Shown here: piece by piece, positions 25,379 through 37,693 of the stretch
How the letters are laid out: each line of letters begins with the position of its first letter
How positions within the stretch are numbered: position 1 is the first letter of the stretch
Source of the DNA: Onthophagus taurus
Taxonomy: Eukaryota > Arthropoda > Insecta > Coleoptera > Scarabaeidae
Length of the DNA stretch: 64,000 nucleotides
Direction: 5' to 3'
Assembly: GCF_036711975.1 (NCBI RefSeq)
Contig: NC_091972.1
Span: 15,257,001 to 15,321,000 of the forward strand
The notes under the pieces: model-generated
What the model was told of the DNA's origin: nothing
The model's input: only the letters and a program-made list of their open reading frames with translations
Databases searched by the model: none
Translations under genes and position numbers: made by a program

Positions 25379-25489
25379 GATCATCACAGCCTGGAAAATA
25401 TCCAAAGTATATCTTCGTCGACGAGGTCTCTATACGGTGGCGCGACGAGATCTTTCGTTTAAAGGTGTTCAGCCTGCGACCGGTGCACA

Positions 25490-25530
25490 CCGACTGGCCT
25501 ACATTGGGCACCTCTTCCAGATATAAGCCG
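25490..25530 (-). promoter_or_regulatory. Candidate core promoter of the Kazal gene
   Basis: On the minus strand a TATA-like CTTATATC (25527-25520) lies about 31 nt before CCAGTC, an initiator-like word with A at 25495. This would give a 5' UTR of about 117 nt before the ATG. The spacing fits a TATA/Inr promoter, but both matches are imperfect. Confidence 0.3.
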
Positions 25531-26133
25531 GCCTCGCCACCTCGTGGTCGTCCGCGACGAGAAGAAGAACACCGAGAAGAAGAGCATGAGAACCCTACCA
25601 GCAGCAGCGGAAGCTTATACTCGAAGAGGAATCGGCCAGCTTTCGAGAAGGACGTGTCTTATTTGGTTGTTCTCAAATACCTCTTCTTCATTTTGGTTCT
25701 TCTCAATGATTAAACTGGCGCCCGCATCAAGCGTTTGCTGAGAAATTGAGAGGTGTCAAAAAACACGCCTAACCTAATAGTTATCGAGTTCTTGTATTTT
25801 ATACTTGCTTGCCGTGAATTGAATAGTTGATATTAATTTTAAGATAAATCAATGCAATTATTGCTAAGAGATCCGTTAACTTTCTTCATTTGCATCTTAC
25901 AGATTTTCTTGTGGGCTAAACAACAAGAAATGGCATTTTCACTTTTAACAAAACTAAAACAAGTTCCGGACAAGTTGCAAATGTAGACCAAAGCGGCCTT
26001 TTACCTATAATTCTATCTGAAAGAGTTCTCGATGATAATTTTAGACTTTTCTATTTACGTAATTAGAGAGAATGTGAGCTGATTAAGTAGGTAATAGTTT
26101 AGAGTTGTGTTAATTAATAAAAGTCTTAACAGC
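25531..26133. other. Intergenic between the Kazal promoter and the DUF1091 gene
   Basis: The part nearest the Kazal promoter (25531-25720) is GC-raised and purine-rich on plus (GAAGAAGAACACC), with overlapping chance ORFs. The rest is AT-rich. No gene is recognised. Confidence 0.4.
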
Positions 26134-26139
26134 TTTATT
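26134..26139 (-). terminator. Poly(A) signal of the DUF1091 gene
   Basis: AATAAA on minus (TTTATT on plus) lies about 41-46 nt after the stop codon of the DUF1091 gene. Confidence 0.5.
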
Positions 26140-26179
26140 TTCTACTTGACAATCAATAATAATAATAAAATACAAAAAA

Positions 26180-26893
26180 TCAATCGTATGAAGGAACTAA
26201 ATCAAACCAAAGTTCCGTAACAAACGATTTTGCATTGTCTATGAAATAAGTTGTGGTTTTAATCATGTAACTTCCGGAAAGAAATCCGGTTGGTAACGCA
26301 ATACTATCATAATCAATGTCGCCATGATAACACCCCTAAAATTTGTATTCAATTTTATGTTTTATACCCTAATTTTTTTTAACTTACGGCAGGTATGGGG
26401 CATTTAGTTACATTTATACTTCGCATTATATTCCCCATACCAAAAGCGTTGCTATTTGTTGTTTTACAAAAATTTAGATCTATTTCGATTCCTATGTAAA
26501 CTGGTACGTTATATCTAACCAGATAAACTACAACGTTCGTCTTTAACAAAAACATAAAATTTTTAATTAATAATTAACTATTTATATTAATTTAAATACC
26601 TTTGCATCTTGTTTAACTGGCTTTTTAAGACAAAAACTAGTTCGTGCCACTTTATGTGTTTTATTATAATACTGATTTTTGACTACGTAGTATGTCAGGT
26701 GTGATTTATTGACGAACTTAACGATAACTCTATTCGTAACGAACTTTGTTACATATCCAGCCTATATAACCATATTTAATTATAAATATTTTAGTGTTGT
26801 AGTTTTATTAGTTGTACTTACAAATGTGTAGTTTAGATACAATATTAAAGATATCGCAACAATAAGATTTATTAATGCTCTTGTTTTACCCAT
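26180..26893 (-). CDS. Secreted DUF1091-family protein (4 exons)
   Basis: Minus-strand exons are 26822-26893, 26600-26761, 26388-26540 and 26180-26335. All junctions are GT-AG and phase 0, giving 543 nt and 180 aa, the usual size of DUF1091 proteins. Exon 1 is a signal peptide (MGKTRALINLIVAISLILYL). Exons 2-3 carry the beta-rich core with TSFCLKKPVK and IDLNFCKTT. Exons 3-4 join to give the family's C-terminal cysteine motif KCPIPAGCYHG, followed by FLSGSYMIKTTTYF. DUF1091 is a large insect-expanded family of small secreted proteins, often clustered and of unknown molecular role. Here only one copy is seen. All three introns are short (47-61 nt), unlike the neighbouring genes. The family assignment is strong; the function is not known. 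Confidence 0.9.
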
Positions 26894-26937
26894 GGCTGCG
26901 TTAAAATTGTAATGCTGCATTAAAACATTATACATCC

Positions 26938-26943
26938 TTTATA
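26938..26943 (-). promoter_or_regulatory. Candidate TATA box of the DUF1091 gene
   Basis: TATAAA on minus lies 45-50 nt before the ATG, which would put transcription start close to 26912 and leave a 5' UTR of about 20 nt. Confidence 0.4.
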
Positions 26944-27889
26944 TTACGAAGCATAAAAAATTATGTAAAATGAGAGGATGTGTAATGATAATAATAATGC
27001 AATTTTTTTAAATAAAATTCATTAATTTTTTATACATTTCTGTCACAAACATTACTGTGAGCTATAACAATAATATTTATCATCTTCAATTACGATTTTG
27101 AATTTAATTTTACCTAAAAACGTGCTCTTGTTTAATTTATCTAAGTCAACTGATTTTCTTCTTATTTGTACTTATATAAATAGTGTCTTATACTGGTTTA
27201 ATAGTAATTCTAAGCTAAAGTACATGTTACGAGGATTTAATGTCAGACCACAAACGCGACCACAGGTGAGAATATAGATCATTCCTATCTTTAAGATTAA
27301 ATGTAATTAGGTTACAAATACCATTGGAACTTTGAGAAGTTGAAGAGTACTCGAAAGCGGTTAGTGACTCTTTAATTAATTCTTTTAAAAAGGCTTGCGT
27401 CCTCCGACTGGAGGTCAATTTTGGTTGCGTCATCATTTGGTGGTAATAGCCTTCTATAGAGCTAAAAACTTTGGACATCGACTAGTATATTTATAAAAAG
27501 CAACTGGTGAAGTTAAAAAAGTTCGTTCGACCTCCAGTAGTAAGCTCTCTAGTCTGAAAATTTTTCTGAAGTCAAACCTGTACCGTTATATTGGCTTACT
27601 AACGATGGTTGATGAGTCTTAAATTGAAAACCTTCATGATGAGGATTCTCCGTCGATATCAAATGGGATGCCAACCTAGCACCCACTGCAGATGATTTTG
27701 ATATAGTTATATGGCGCGTCGTGACGTTATGATGAACTTCATACATACACTACTAAAGCAAAATTACTTCCTCCTGAAGTCTTATAGACTAATTAGCTTC
27801 TGCTCATTTTCAAAAGAAAGTCTAGAGAGAGTATACAGAGTGATTTTTTGAAAACGATCCTGAGATATTTCAGAAACTAAAACGAAATT
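26944..27889. other. Intergenic, two open frames of unknown meaning
   Basis: Minus-strand frames at 27227-27478 (83 codons, begins MSKVFSSIEGYYHQ) and 27549-27746 (65 codons) are open but match nothing I know. They may be parts of a decayed element next to the LINE remnant that follows. Confidence 0.3.
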
Positions 27890-28210
27890 GAAAATTTCCG
27901 AAAACAGGACCTAATATTTGCCAAAAAGTGAATCATCTGGGCATTAGGTTGGATAATAAACATAAATTGGAAGTCACATCTATTGAAGTAATACATGGTA
28001 TTTATCACCCAAACTAGCTCTCTCAATTTTGGCAGCCCTAATTCCATCTATACTCGCTTATGGTACGGTAGATTGCTTGTCTAAAATTTCAGTCTTTCAC
28101 CCACTGCTACTTAATATAGTACAAAGGCTAGCATGCCTGTATGGTGCAGATGCATTTAAACTATATACTATATGAAGTACGATTCTATGGGTGAGAATGC
28201 TTAAAATTAA
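27890..28210 (+). mobile_element. Jockey/R1-like LINE C-terminal RT fragment
   Basis: Plus-strand frames read NHLGIRLDNKHKLEVTSIE near 27937-28000, the Y-L-G-v-x-L-D-x-k-L-x-w-x-x-H box. Then come YGTVDCLSKI and QRLACLYGADAFK near 28060-28160, the Y-G-a-x-v-W..L..iQR-L-A-C..t-g-A box. Stops and frame changes are present. Confidence 0.6.
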
Positions 28211-30576
28211 TACTCTACATAAAGGTAGGATGATATAGCAAACCTTTCTGGAATGCAAAATGTATTACTGATGGAAGTATCTCATCTATACATGCACCAA
28301 TGATTACTCAAGAAGAAAGGTATTCAGACTAACATAACAAAAGTTAAATCCATGTTACAGTAACGTTTTGAAGCTTGTCAATAAAGATGTTATCAAAAAT
28401 TTAATACAATTAAGAAACTTTGTGACCGTCAAAATTACAAAGACAGAAATGGAAATTCAATAAAAAAGAAATACATATGCTTATATTTGAATGATATACA
28501 ATTAGTAATTGAATAAGACATCAAAGTGAACATTTTAATAAATTAACACGTTAATCTGATGTTGATAATCTGTAAGATTGATTGTTACAGAATCGAGACA
28601 TAAAATCTAATACATTATTCATGAATGAAAGGAAACGCGCGAATCTGAACATATCTGATCGCCAAATCTTGTGCGAAGGTCAATGAAACCAAGAGTTCCG
28701 AACAAGACAAAAAAGAAAATCGTTTAGCGTCGGTTAGTTATTACAACGTTTATGATTAATCGGATCCGCGCCACCGCAGAAGTCGTATTGAATATAGTTT
28801 TTTTTTATTTCATTTCGAGAGGTAATAAATACAAAAATCAGTCACGGTTCTCTTTCTCTGCATAAACCTGCCCGTCCGTTTCATCATTTCTTTTGAGAGG
28901 ACTGCCATAATTCCCAGAATTACAGTCTGCTTTTTCCGATCGTTTTCTTTTCACGAGAGTCGTTGTGGGAGATTAATTTTCGGATTGGTATGATTGAGTG
29001 GATTGATGGGTAACGATAATATATCAAGCGAATGCCATTTGCATGTTTATTAATTTCATTCAGCTGGAATAGCTGACAAAAAAATGAGTTTCATAAAATG
29101 GTTGTGTTATTACCATCAAAATAAGGGCGATATTAATGAACGATGTTGAACATTTTCCTCAATATAATCACCGGGGCCATTTCAACCATGAAAGCCCCTT
29201 TAATATTAAGGTAGAAGAGTAGCAGACTTCGGATATTCCCTGGTAATTATAGGACTGAGTGGACGGTTAATAGGAAACGAAATTTCGTGCGCAATTTCTT
29301 GTTAATCTTTGTAGAGAATTTTAGTTCAGCCACTTTGTTCGCTCAGGATATTGTTAACTTTATGGAAATTGGGAAAAAAATCACTTATTTTTTCATTTTC
29401 TCGAACACTTTTTATTTTACACTTTTTATTTTATCCAATTTCTTATTTGCCCCGTTACAATTGCGTAGTTTAAACAACAGGAAAAGTCGACTTTGAGAAG
29501 ACAATTCGTGATCTCCTAACCCAAATTCAAGCCGACTCAATTAGACCCACAATGAAACAGTGGTCGCGACAATAGTTGGCCGTGCAATTCCCGAGCAAAC
29601 AATGGCAAAGCGGCTGCGAACAAAAAACGATCGGAAGCCTTGAAAAGGACGGTTTGAATGGGAGGTGTTATTTTAATTGTCCATTGGACGTTTAATAAGC
29701 GCCATTGTGACCAGATGGTCGACACGCAGTAAAAATGCCTCTTCGAATCACCGCCTCCGGGGCGAGAACAAGAATATTCTTTATAGACTGGTTTCACTCG
29801 TTTGGCTTTTTAAATTGACGAAAGTTTGACGGGATTGTGATCGCAGCTGACGTAGGGGTATTGATTTTTTTAATCATGTATGTATTTGACGTTGAAAGGA
29901 GAGTGCTATAATGATTTTATTTAGACGTGGAATTACAATAAAATTAGGTTAACAAGTTAATTATTAAGCTTATTATTTTATAGGTTATTATTCTGTTACA
30001 AAAAGTTACACAAAAGATAAAGAAATTTGCATAAAGATTCTTCGGAGCAATTATTTCTGTTCCAGTAAATCATAAAGATCAATTATTGTTTATAATAACA
30101 GACTATTAAGAGCAATAACTGGAGCAACATTGGATGTTGTATCAGTATCGAAGATGATACTTATAATTCAGTGTGTTCCATGGTAGACAACAAAATATGA
30201 CGCTTTAACGCAACTTGTCTTATACCAAAGTTGCAAAACTTTTAAAGTTTTAATACTATCTACGTAAAACTCGACGATTAATGGCTCGGGAAATTTGAGG
30301 CTGATGGTTTGGTTGCTAAAAGCTTGTTAGGAATTGTTGCCCTTTGAAAACTATGAGAAAGGTGATTTATTGTTGAAATTCAATTACATCCTGATGTGTA
30401 ACTGTAGGATAAAGACCTTGAAGAATTACGGTAATGCATCATTGTAAGAATGCGTTGAGCTACCACTGTGAGGCGAATCATGAAGAAAAAGTTAATAACA
30501 AATACGACAAAGTTGATTACTATCCGTGGCAAAAGTCAAGGCTCCTCAACAAAGTTCAATCGGAAAAGATTATGCT
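28211..30576. other. Intergenic, no gene seen
   Basis: Segment 28620-29830 has more even base composition than its surroundings, including an octamer-type ATTTGCATG near 29037 next to TTATTAATTT. It looks like a candidate regulatory region. No coding exon is supported. Confidence 0.35.
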
Positions 30577-30661
30577 GGTGTGTTTTCCAGACTGGACGTC
30601 GCGCCTTTATGTCTTTATGTAGGTACAATAAAGGTGCGACGTCCTGTCTGAAACACACACC
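30577..30661. repeat. Near-perfect hairpin with 34-bp arms
   Basis: Left arm 30577-30610 and right arm 30628-30661 are inverted complements at 30 of 34 positions (plus one potential G-U pair), separated by a 17-nt loop. The arms begin GGTGTGT and contain GGACGTCGC. Size and pairing are those of a small hairpin RNA precursor or of a collapsed palindromic mini-element. Either strand could be transcribed. Confidence 0.75.
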
Positions 30662-31399
30662 AAATCACTCTTCTCCCCGCATGGCTTATTTCTGTTCCTT
30701 TTTAATTTATAATTCGCTTAAATCGCTCTAAAAGAATTAGAGAGACATAATTTTGAAAAACTGGTAACGGAATCTGACAAACGCAGTTATTTGACATATT
30801 TTGTTTAAAACCGCGTTGAAATCCACGTTTTCGACATAACCGCATCCTATTACAATGCGATTTTCCACGAAATTACCAGAAATATCGAAAAAATGAAATA
30901 TGCTCCTAATTAAGAACATATCAGGCTAATTTGAAAGTTGAATTTTTCTCGTCAGATAGTTTTTGTGAAAAAGAATCGCGAAATGGACAAGGTTGCAGGC
31001 ACCGTTAAAAATCAGGTACTATAATTTTTTCATTTAACTTTTCAAATTCACATATGTTACGTAGAAATGTTTAGTCATTATAACAAACTTTACGGCAACT
31101 TTTTTGATCGAGCGGTTGCGAAGATATCGGTCTCTTTGATCTCAATCGTCTGGTCGTCTTTGCCCATATTTAATATTCCCGCATTTTACTCTACTTCCAT
31201 TCACAGGTTCCCAATTGGTCTCTGAAGACTTTCCTAATCAGGATCCATACACGATATGAATACAGTGTGTTTGATTTAAGTTGCCACAACAGTTATTTTG
31301 AAGTTATCTTGATCTATACTCCTCTACAAACAGACTGCTTCATTTTTCAAATTAACTTAACTCTTGAAAACTGCCAAAGCTGTTTGATAGATACAATTT
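30662..31399. other. Intergenic, no gene seen
   Basis: AT-rich, with no supported feature on either strand. Confidence 0.4.
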
Positions 31400-31429
31400 A
31401 ATTTAATTTATTTTTTTTATAGAAAAAAT

Positions 31430-32545
31430 ACAATTTCGACTCTGGCTTATATAAGAAGATCTTCAAAACTATTTGGTTTTAGGGAAGGCAGAGGTACATC
31501 AGTTGTTATCGCAGAATTGTCTAAATATGTATATAGTGGTCTCGATGATTCACTCTGTACTATGGCAATATTTTTAGATTTGCGTAAAGCGGATCATAAG
31601 CAATTGTTGGCTAAGCTTGAGCATTATGGCATAAGAGGTTCAACTTTTTCAATCTTACTTGCAAGATAGAACTCAGAGAGTAAAAATAAACTTTAGTTAC
31701 AGCTCACCTGGAAAACTTTTCTGTGGTGTACCCCAACGTACAGTTCTGGACCCACTGTTATTCTCAATTTATATTGATGACCTTTTGAAAATTGGATTAA
31801 ATTGTAAAATGATATCTTACATAGACAGTCCTCTTGTTTAAAAATCCAACATGGTCAAATCTTTTATTTTTAGCCGTCTCTGGCTAAATATAAAAGTCTT
31901 GTTAAATTGGCTTGACTTCAATAAACTTTGAGTAAACTAGTTTCATCATTTTCTCCATACACGTTGATTCTCAACCTACAATCTATCATACATCTACCTT
32001 TTGATACACAACTACTTCTGTCAACAAACTGATTGTGATTGTCCCAAGATTACTAGAGTTAGTTCTGCGAAATATCTCGGCGTCGGTCGCGGTGGATCAG
32101 TATTTCAGGTGGGATGTGCATATTGGTAATATGTGCAAAAAACTAAGATCAATAATGTTGTTGATCAAAAAGCTGTCACCTCATGTGCCGAGTGCTTTCA
32201 TGAGGAAATATTACTTTGCAATGATTAAGGTAAATTTGAAATACGGCTTTATTGTGTTCAAACTGTAATAAAATATGCGTTACAACACCCGGAAATTCAG
32301 CGAGTTGTAGACCATGGTTATGATACTCGCTCTAGAATTCGTATGAATGTGCAGCTAACAAGAGCATATAAAGCGATAGGTCAAAGGTGTTTTATGTATT
32401 ATGCGCCTAAAGCGTGTAACAAGTTTAGAAAATACATTGCAAAACATCACAATTCTGTGAGCTCGAGGAACACTGCTTTCACTGATAAGACGTGGTTAAA
32501 AACACTAGATAGTAATGGAAATGTATGCAAAATTCTAGAATAATT
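31430..32545 (+). mobile_element. Non-LTR retrotransposon RT remnant (CR1/Jockey group)
   Basis: Plus-strand frames in order read FGFREGRGTSVVIAELSKYV, then AIFLDLRKA-DHKQLLAKLE (motif A with the F-D-x-x block deleted), HYGIRGS, QDRTQRVKINFSY, and CGVPQRTVLDPLLFSIYIDDL (G-V-P-Q-G-S-V-L-G-P-L-L-F box). Next comes MISYIDSPLV, where the catalytic Y-x-D-D is now Y-I-D-S. After a gap follow WDVHIGNMCKKLRSIM, YYFAMIKVNLKYG and a C-terminal IGQRCFMYYAPKACNKFRK. The order is complete for an RT C-terminal half, but frameshifts and lost catalytic residues show it is dead. Confidence 0.85.
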
Positions 32546-33759
32546 ACTTTATTTTTGCTTTAAATTTATCTATATATAGACTTAATTTTGGGATTTGATA
32601 GAGATTTGTGTCTCGATTATGAGGGTTTTACGACCAACAATGGTCTAATGTACTGTGGTAAACCAAGCGCAAATCTGTTTATAAGAAGTGGTGCAGTCCT
32701 AACCATATTACAGTCGATATGTCAAAATACGTATTTATTTATTGTGTGATTTTGAGGCTCTTGTCTGTTATTGCTGACCGCTTGTATTTACTTATTTGCT
32801 TATTTGTTTATTATTATTATTATTAAACAAAACAAAATGGAATACATCTATGGTGCCAAAGATTCCTAGCTTCGCACCTTCAGTGGATGGTACAGTCTAG
32901 AAGTTCGGTGCATGGGTTCGGGCTTAGAAGGACAATAAAACAAAACGATCCACAATCTACATTGATTTGACACTTCTTGTTGTCACTCAATTTATGGAAA
33001 TAAGCATAGATATCCAACTAGTGAACCCAACCAGATACAGCATCAAGTAGATGTGGCTCTTCAGACGAAAAATACCTTTTTCTACACTGTCGTCTCTTCT
33101 TGAAAACAATGTTTCCTCTACACATTTGAATATCTTAATTGTTTTTCAGATTTAGGAGTGTGTGCTGCCGTTTCTTGTATACAGTCTCAGGATAAAGACT
33201 GCGAGCGCATTCTGTTCTGCCTCCATTTCTTGTCAAGCGTTCAACCAGGTATCTTTCCATCGATTTTCAAGTCGTTCTGGCGGCCTTTTCGATCTTGGTC
33301 AGCAATCTCTGGCAATACTTGACACTCTATTTCACTCCATTCGTGAAATCATATCCTATGGCTTGAATTTCTTCGAATTTCCTCACTTCTTCCATGACCC
33401 CATAGTGTGTTTCCAGTGATTGGTCTCAAAATCGCTACCTCGTTGGTATGGATTCTTTTGGATTCCACTATGTCTGCCCGTACCTCCGCCATGTATATCC
33501 GTTATTGGCCGGATGCAGACTTGTATATCCTCATCTTGTTCTGGGTTGATGGGCAGTTGTATCTCTAGACGGTCGTTTTTAGCGCACCACTATTTTGGCT
33601 GACTTGTTGCTCTGTTTTGTCACGTTGCTCTTCATTTCTCCATAAGATGATATGCTTACGCCCAAACAAGTGTAGTCGGTTACTTGCTTTACATCTGCGC
33701 CGTACTCTAGCTATTAACATTGTTATTATTTTAGTAACATTTATCTCCAAGTTGATTTT
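32546..33759. other. Flank of LINE remnants, unresolved
   Basis: The minus strand from 33750 down to about 33000 reads through in pieces that could be transposon-derived (an N-terminal or linker part of the element whose RT follows), but I cannot place them in a family. Plus-strand ORFs here are likely shadows. Confidence 0.3.
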
Positions 33760-33965
33760 TTCGCCTGTATTCTAAAAACATGCAGTAGCCATTGTAGTCC
33801 GCGAAGCACATGATTTTTGATTCAATTTTCACTTGTTTTGTGATCCCGTCGATTAAGACGTTGAAAAGCAGTGCGTTGAGGCTATCACTCTGCCTTACAC
33901 CTATATTTCAACTCTATATGTTGAAGTTGAAGTTGACATTAGTATTTCGATAATTGGCGTCGTCA
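33760..33965 (-). mobile_element. RTE-like LINE RT fragment, minus strand
   Basis: The minus strand reads IGVRQSDSLNALLFNVLIDG near 33840-33905, the G-V-R-Q-G-D-x-L-S-P-L-L-F-N box. It continues with ITKQVKIESKIMCFADYNGY, the F-A-D-D box with the second Asp changed to Tyr. It is therefore a dead RT fragment. Confidence 0.7.
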
Positions 33966-36317
33966 ATGAGTCAAATCTTTTGCGCATATCCATGCTTCAG
34001 ATGATACTAAATCGTCAATAATCATGGCCAAAGCACTGCAAAGTAATACAAGAAAAGAGAATATATTTAAAGTACCATGATTGAGAAAATATCGACAAAA
34101 AAATGGAAACTCAAATGGTGCAAATATATCAAACTGTATACATTCATTAATATCATAGAATCAGTCTTAAATTTCTAAGAGGAATATAAAGAAAAATCAA
34201 TTGATGGATTGAAACAAATTTCGTAACAACGAATTTTTTATGCAAAAATAATGGAATTAGGTTCGAATTGAATTCCGCTAAACGTGAGGTCATTGTAGGT
34301 GGTATGCATGACTAGAATCCGGCTCAAATTTCCGACCTCATTCCCATTTTAATTCAGCTCAATTTGCTCTGGCATGCCAAAAGTGTGCGCACGACCGTAA
34401 ATTCACTTATATGTTACATCGGGGTTAAAACGAACATAAAATAGTAAACGATCCTAATACGCATTAAAACAAATATTTATCGTTTCCATTAAGCGGTATC
34501 ACTACTTAACGGCGACATAGTTGATGATATAGCAACCCATTAAATTTGTAATATTAAAGAGGATGTAAAGTATTGTTCCATTGTATACAAACGGTATTTT
34601 TCTTAGAAATTCATTTAGAAACATCCGGCAAGGTATTATCGATTTATAATACGTAATATAAAACCACAGAATGCATTGTTCATCAACAGGCGATTCACTT
34701 ATGTATAATGACGTCTAGTAATAAAAAAAGAATATAACGAATTATGAACAGGCCCGATGGTTCAGAGGAGAAAATAGATGAACTCTCCTTTCTCTCTGAC
34801 CGCACCTCATTACATTGCATATACTCCACGTGTTTGAACGCACTTCCTGACTGAACCTGAACCTCCTATTTAAGTCGATTATGCGTCGATACGCCTACAA
34901 AGGCGAACAATGACACTGCATACCGTGGCGTAAGCCAACGACTTGACGGAAACTATTTCAGCAGACTTGTATCGATTGGAAAAATTAGCTGTAAACAGGA
35001 GAATGGGTAACTGTTTGCGGAAAGTTAGTCGTGCGCAAATGTAAAGCGAAAAAGGACTACCGCGAAAGTTAGCGTGATTTCAATAAAATTTAATATTCTT
35101 TGTAACCGAGATTGTTTAGAAGCAGAAACGATGATTTCACTGAACATAAAATAACTACCGTTTCTATGTAGATTAATTTTCTAATGGCATAGAGATTCAC
35201 AATTACACGTTCGCTTACCGCAATAATCTTTCGGATGATGTTTCAAGTACAAATAAAGTTAATAGAGGAAATAACCACCGTGTCCCACATCGTATAGAAC
35301 GCCTCGCACTTTCTCGATGGGTTACTCATTAATCTTCTTCGTGATGTTTCTCTGATGCTTAGTAGTGGTCGGCGTCATTATCTTTGCCGATGTGTAGACA
35401 CGAGCCAACCATGTGGATGTAAGCGGGAAGAGAATCAAGCAGTTTCCTTCTAACAGACGAGAGCAATGAATATGGTGAATTGCGGACGGTACGATTCTGC
35501 TAAAAACGTCCAAATGGGTTTGTAAGAGAGCTTGCATGAGAGGCGGGCCGCCAAGAAGTAGGCGAAGTGCACAAGCATCGGGTCAATGCAGTGACCTCGT
35601 TCAAGGTCAGGTTTGCCTCCTTTTACAGCGACAGTCTCCGTAGCGAGTAGAGTACATCACACATGCTGCTCATGTCTGGCATATTTGGTACGACATATCG
35701 TACCAAACAAACACATACCGTGTGGGAGGATCGTAACTATAATACATTTTAAACAATACCAAAACAATGTTAAAGGATTATTAACAGCTATTTAAATAGG
35801 TATCTACGCACTAAGAGCACTACTCTAAAGATAGCTTTACTATTGAGGTGTTTATTATAGGTTTTATTTTATCGGAAATTGACTGTTTTTCTTTGTTATA
35901 GGTAATAAAATGTTACTTTAGTGACGAAAAAGGAATTCTCTTATGTATATATGTATCATGGTAAGCATTAACTGTATCTAAATGTAAAAGACTAAAAAAA
36001 GCAAGTAAATGACAGGAAATAATTACCGTTAAATATAATAAATCAACATTTATTATAATATAGTAAATCTAATAAATGTACTCAAGAAACATTAATAATG
36101 ATATAATTATATATAATCTGTTGCTTATAATCTGTTGATCAATTGAAATATCATAATAATAATAGTATTTAGTAGTTTAACATAAAATTGTTTTATTCGC
36201 TTTTAGAAACTCATCAATCATTATTTATTTATGGAATATTTCGTTTCATATTAAAAGTTCTCTTAAACACTAAAAACCTCGAAAACTTAACAGAAGTAGC
36301 CTGAAAAGAAAATAATC
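33966..36317. other. Intergenic, no gene seen
   Basis: Segment 34740-35720 is less AT-biased and may be regulatory. Segments 33970-34740 and 35760-36300 are AT-rich. No exon or element is recognised. Confidence 0.4.
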
Positions 36318-36940
36318 TTGTTAGATAAGGTTACAATAATTTGTTTTGTAATAAAACCACCAGCAGGAAATGCTGATGGTTATTTTGATAGAAAAAGTTC
36401 ACTTTATTGTACTGCAAGGTTAGTATCTATTAGAATATTAAGTATTTTCAGACTTTTTGCATCAGATTTTAATTGTTTTAAGGAATATCTGCCACGAGGA
36501 TGCATGATGCTTGTGTGTCTCGTTTATGTCAACTGTGTCAGAAACTCACTGACGAAGTAAACCTTTTGTTGACACCTGATAAGCAACTTTATCAAGGTAA
36601 TGGTGACTTAACACAAGCTTAACAGATTCTTAATAGCAAGCTATCCAACGGACTCTGCGTGTAACAACTGAACTTGAACTGCGTTGAACTTGAACAACTA
36701 AGCTGATGTAGCTGCTGCTTGTATTTTGCACAATTGTGCATTGACCGAAGGCAAAGCACAAGACGATGACAATATTGGTAATGAAAATATTGAAGCTATT
36801 AAGAATAACGGGAATGAAGAAAATATACGGGATGAAAAAGGAGTTGTTGCAAATATACGAAGAAATCTTGTTAGATTTTTAAAAGATAGGCTAATTTATC
36901 TTAGATTTTTTATAAGATTTTATACTGGTAATTAATATAA
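36318..36940 (+). mobile_element. Harbinger (HARBI1-type) transposase remnant
   Basis: Plus-strand frames read IKPPAGNADGYFDRKSSLYC near 36350-36410, matching the I-D-G-T-H-I-x-I-K-x-P..N..Y-x-N-R-K part of DDE_Tnp_4 transposases. Near 36700-36735 is DVAAACILHNCAL, the C-terminal a-a-C-I-L-H-N motif, followed by an acidic tail and an R-x-x-L-V-R-F-L end typical of HARBI1. The core between them is frameshifted or deleted. Confidence 0.75.
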
Positions 36941-37141
36941 TTAAAAATTGTATCTTAAAGTTCTTCGTATTGAATCATTTCTTTCTTGTTGAATTTCATT
37001 TTGACTGTTTTGTCAAGCGTTCATTGCAGCCATTCTTCTTTCTTCAACTTCGAGTAAGTGAAGAATATTTACTTCAGATCTTTTACGTATTCTACTTTCC
37101 ATTTTTGGTTATTGGTGTGTAATACTAGTTCCAGTAATACC

Positions 37142-37693
37142 AGTGCTGATAGTAGCAGCTGATATATAATAAAATTGTATTCTGCAATTAGTGGGGAAAT
37201 ACTGAGGTTGGGTGAATAGATATAGGACAAGTTGGAGAGAGATTTATAATCATAGATAACGCTTGTATAACTGAACTGGGACTGAGGGAGACAAATTCAA
37301 AACAAGTGTGTGTTGTTTTTGTGTACTTGAAGTGCTGATAGTAGCAGCTGATATATAATTGTATTTTGCAATTAGTGGGGAAAATATTGAGGTTGGGTTA
37401 ATAGATATAGGACAAGTTGGAGAGAGATTTATAATAATAGATAACGCTTGTAAAACTGAACTGGGACTGAGGGAGACAAATTCCAAACAAGTGTGTGTTC
37501 TTTTTGTGTACTTGAAGTGCTGATAGTAGCAGCTGATATATAATTGTATTCTGCAATTAGTGGGGAAAATACTGAGGTTGGGTTAATAGATATAGGACAA
37601 GTTGGAGAGAGATTTATAATAATAGATAACGCTTGTAAAACTGAACTGGGACTGAGGGAGACATATTCAAAACAAGGGTGTGTTCCTTTTTGT
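37142..37693. repeat. Tandem array, three units of about 187 bp
   Basis: AGTGCTGATAGTAGCAGC starts units at 37142, 37331 and 37516 (periods 189 and 185). Units are nearly identical, so the array is young. It abuts the 3' side of the Penelope-like fragment (minus orientation), and a minus-strand frame runs through the units. Confidence 0.9.

Noticed and set aside
37142..37693. CRISPR-like array
   Set aside because: Units of about 187 bp are contiguous with no spacers, in eukaryotic DNA; it is a plain tandem repeat. The same holds for the 360-bp and 109-bp arrays.
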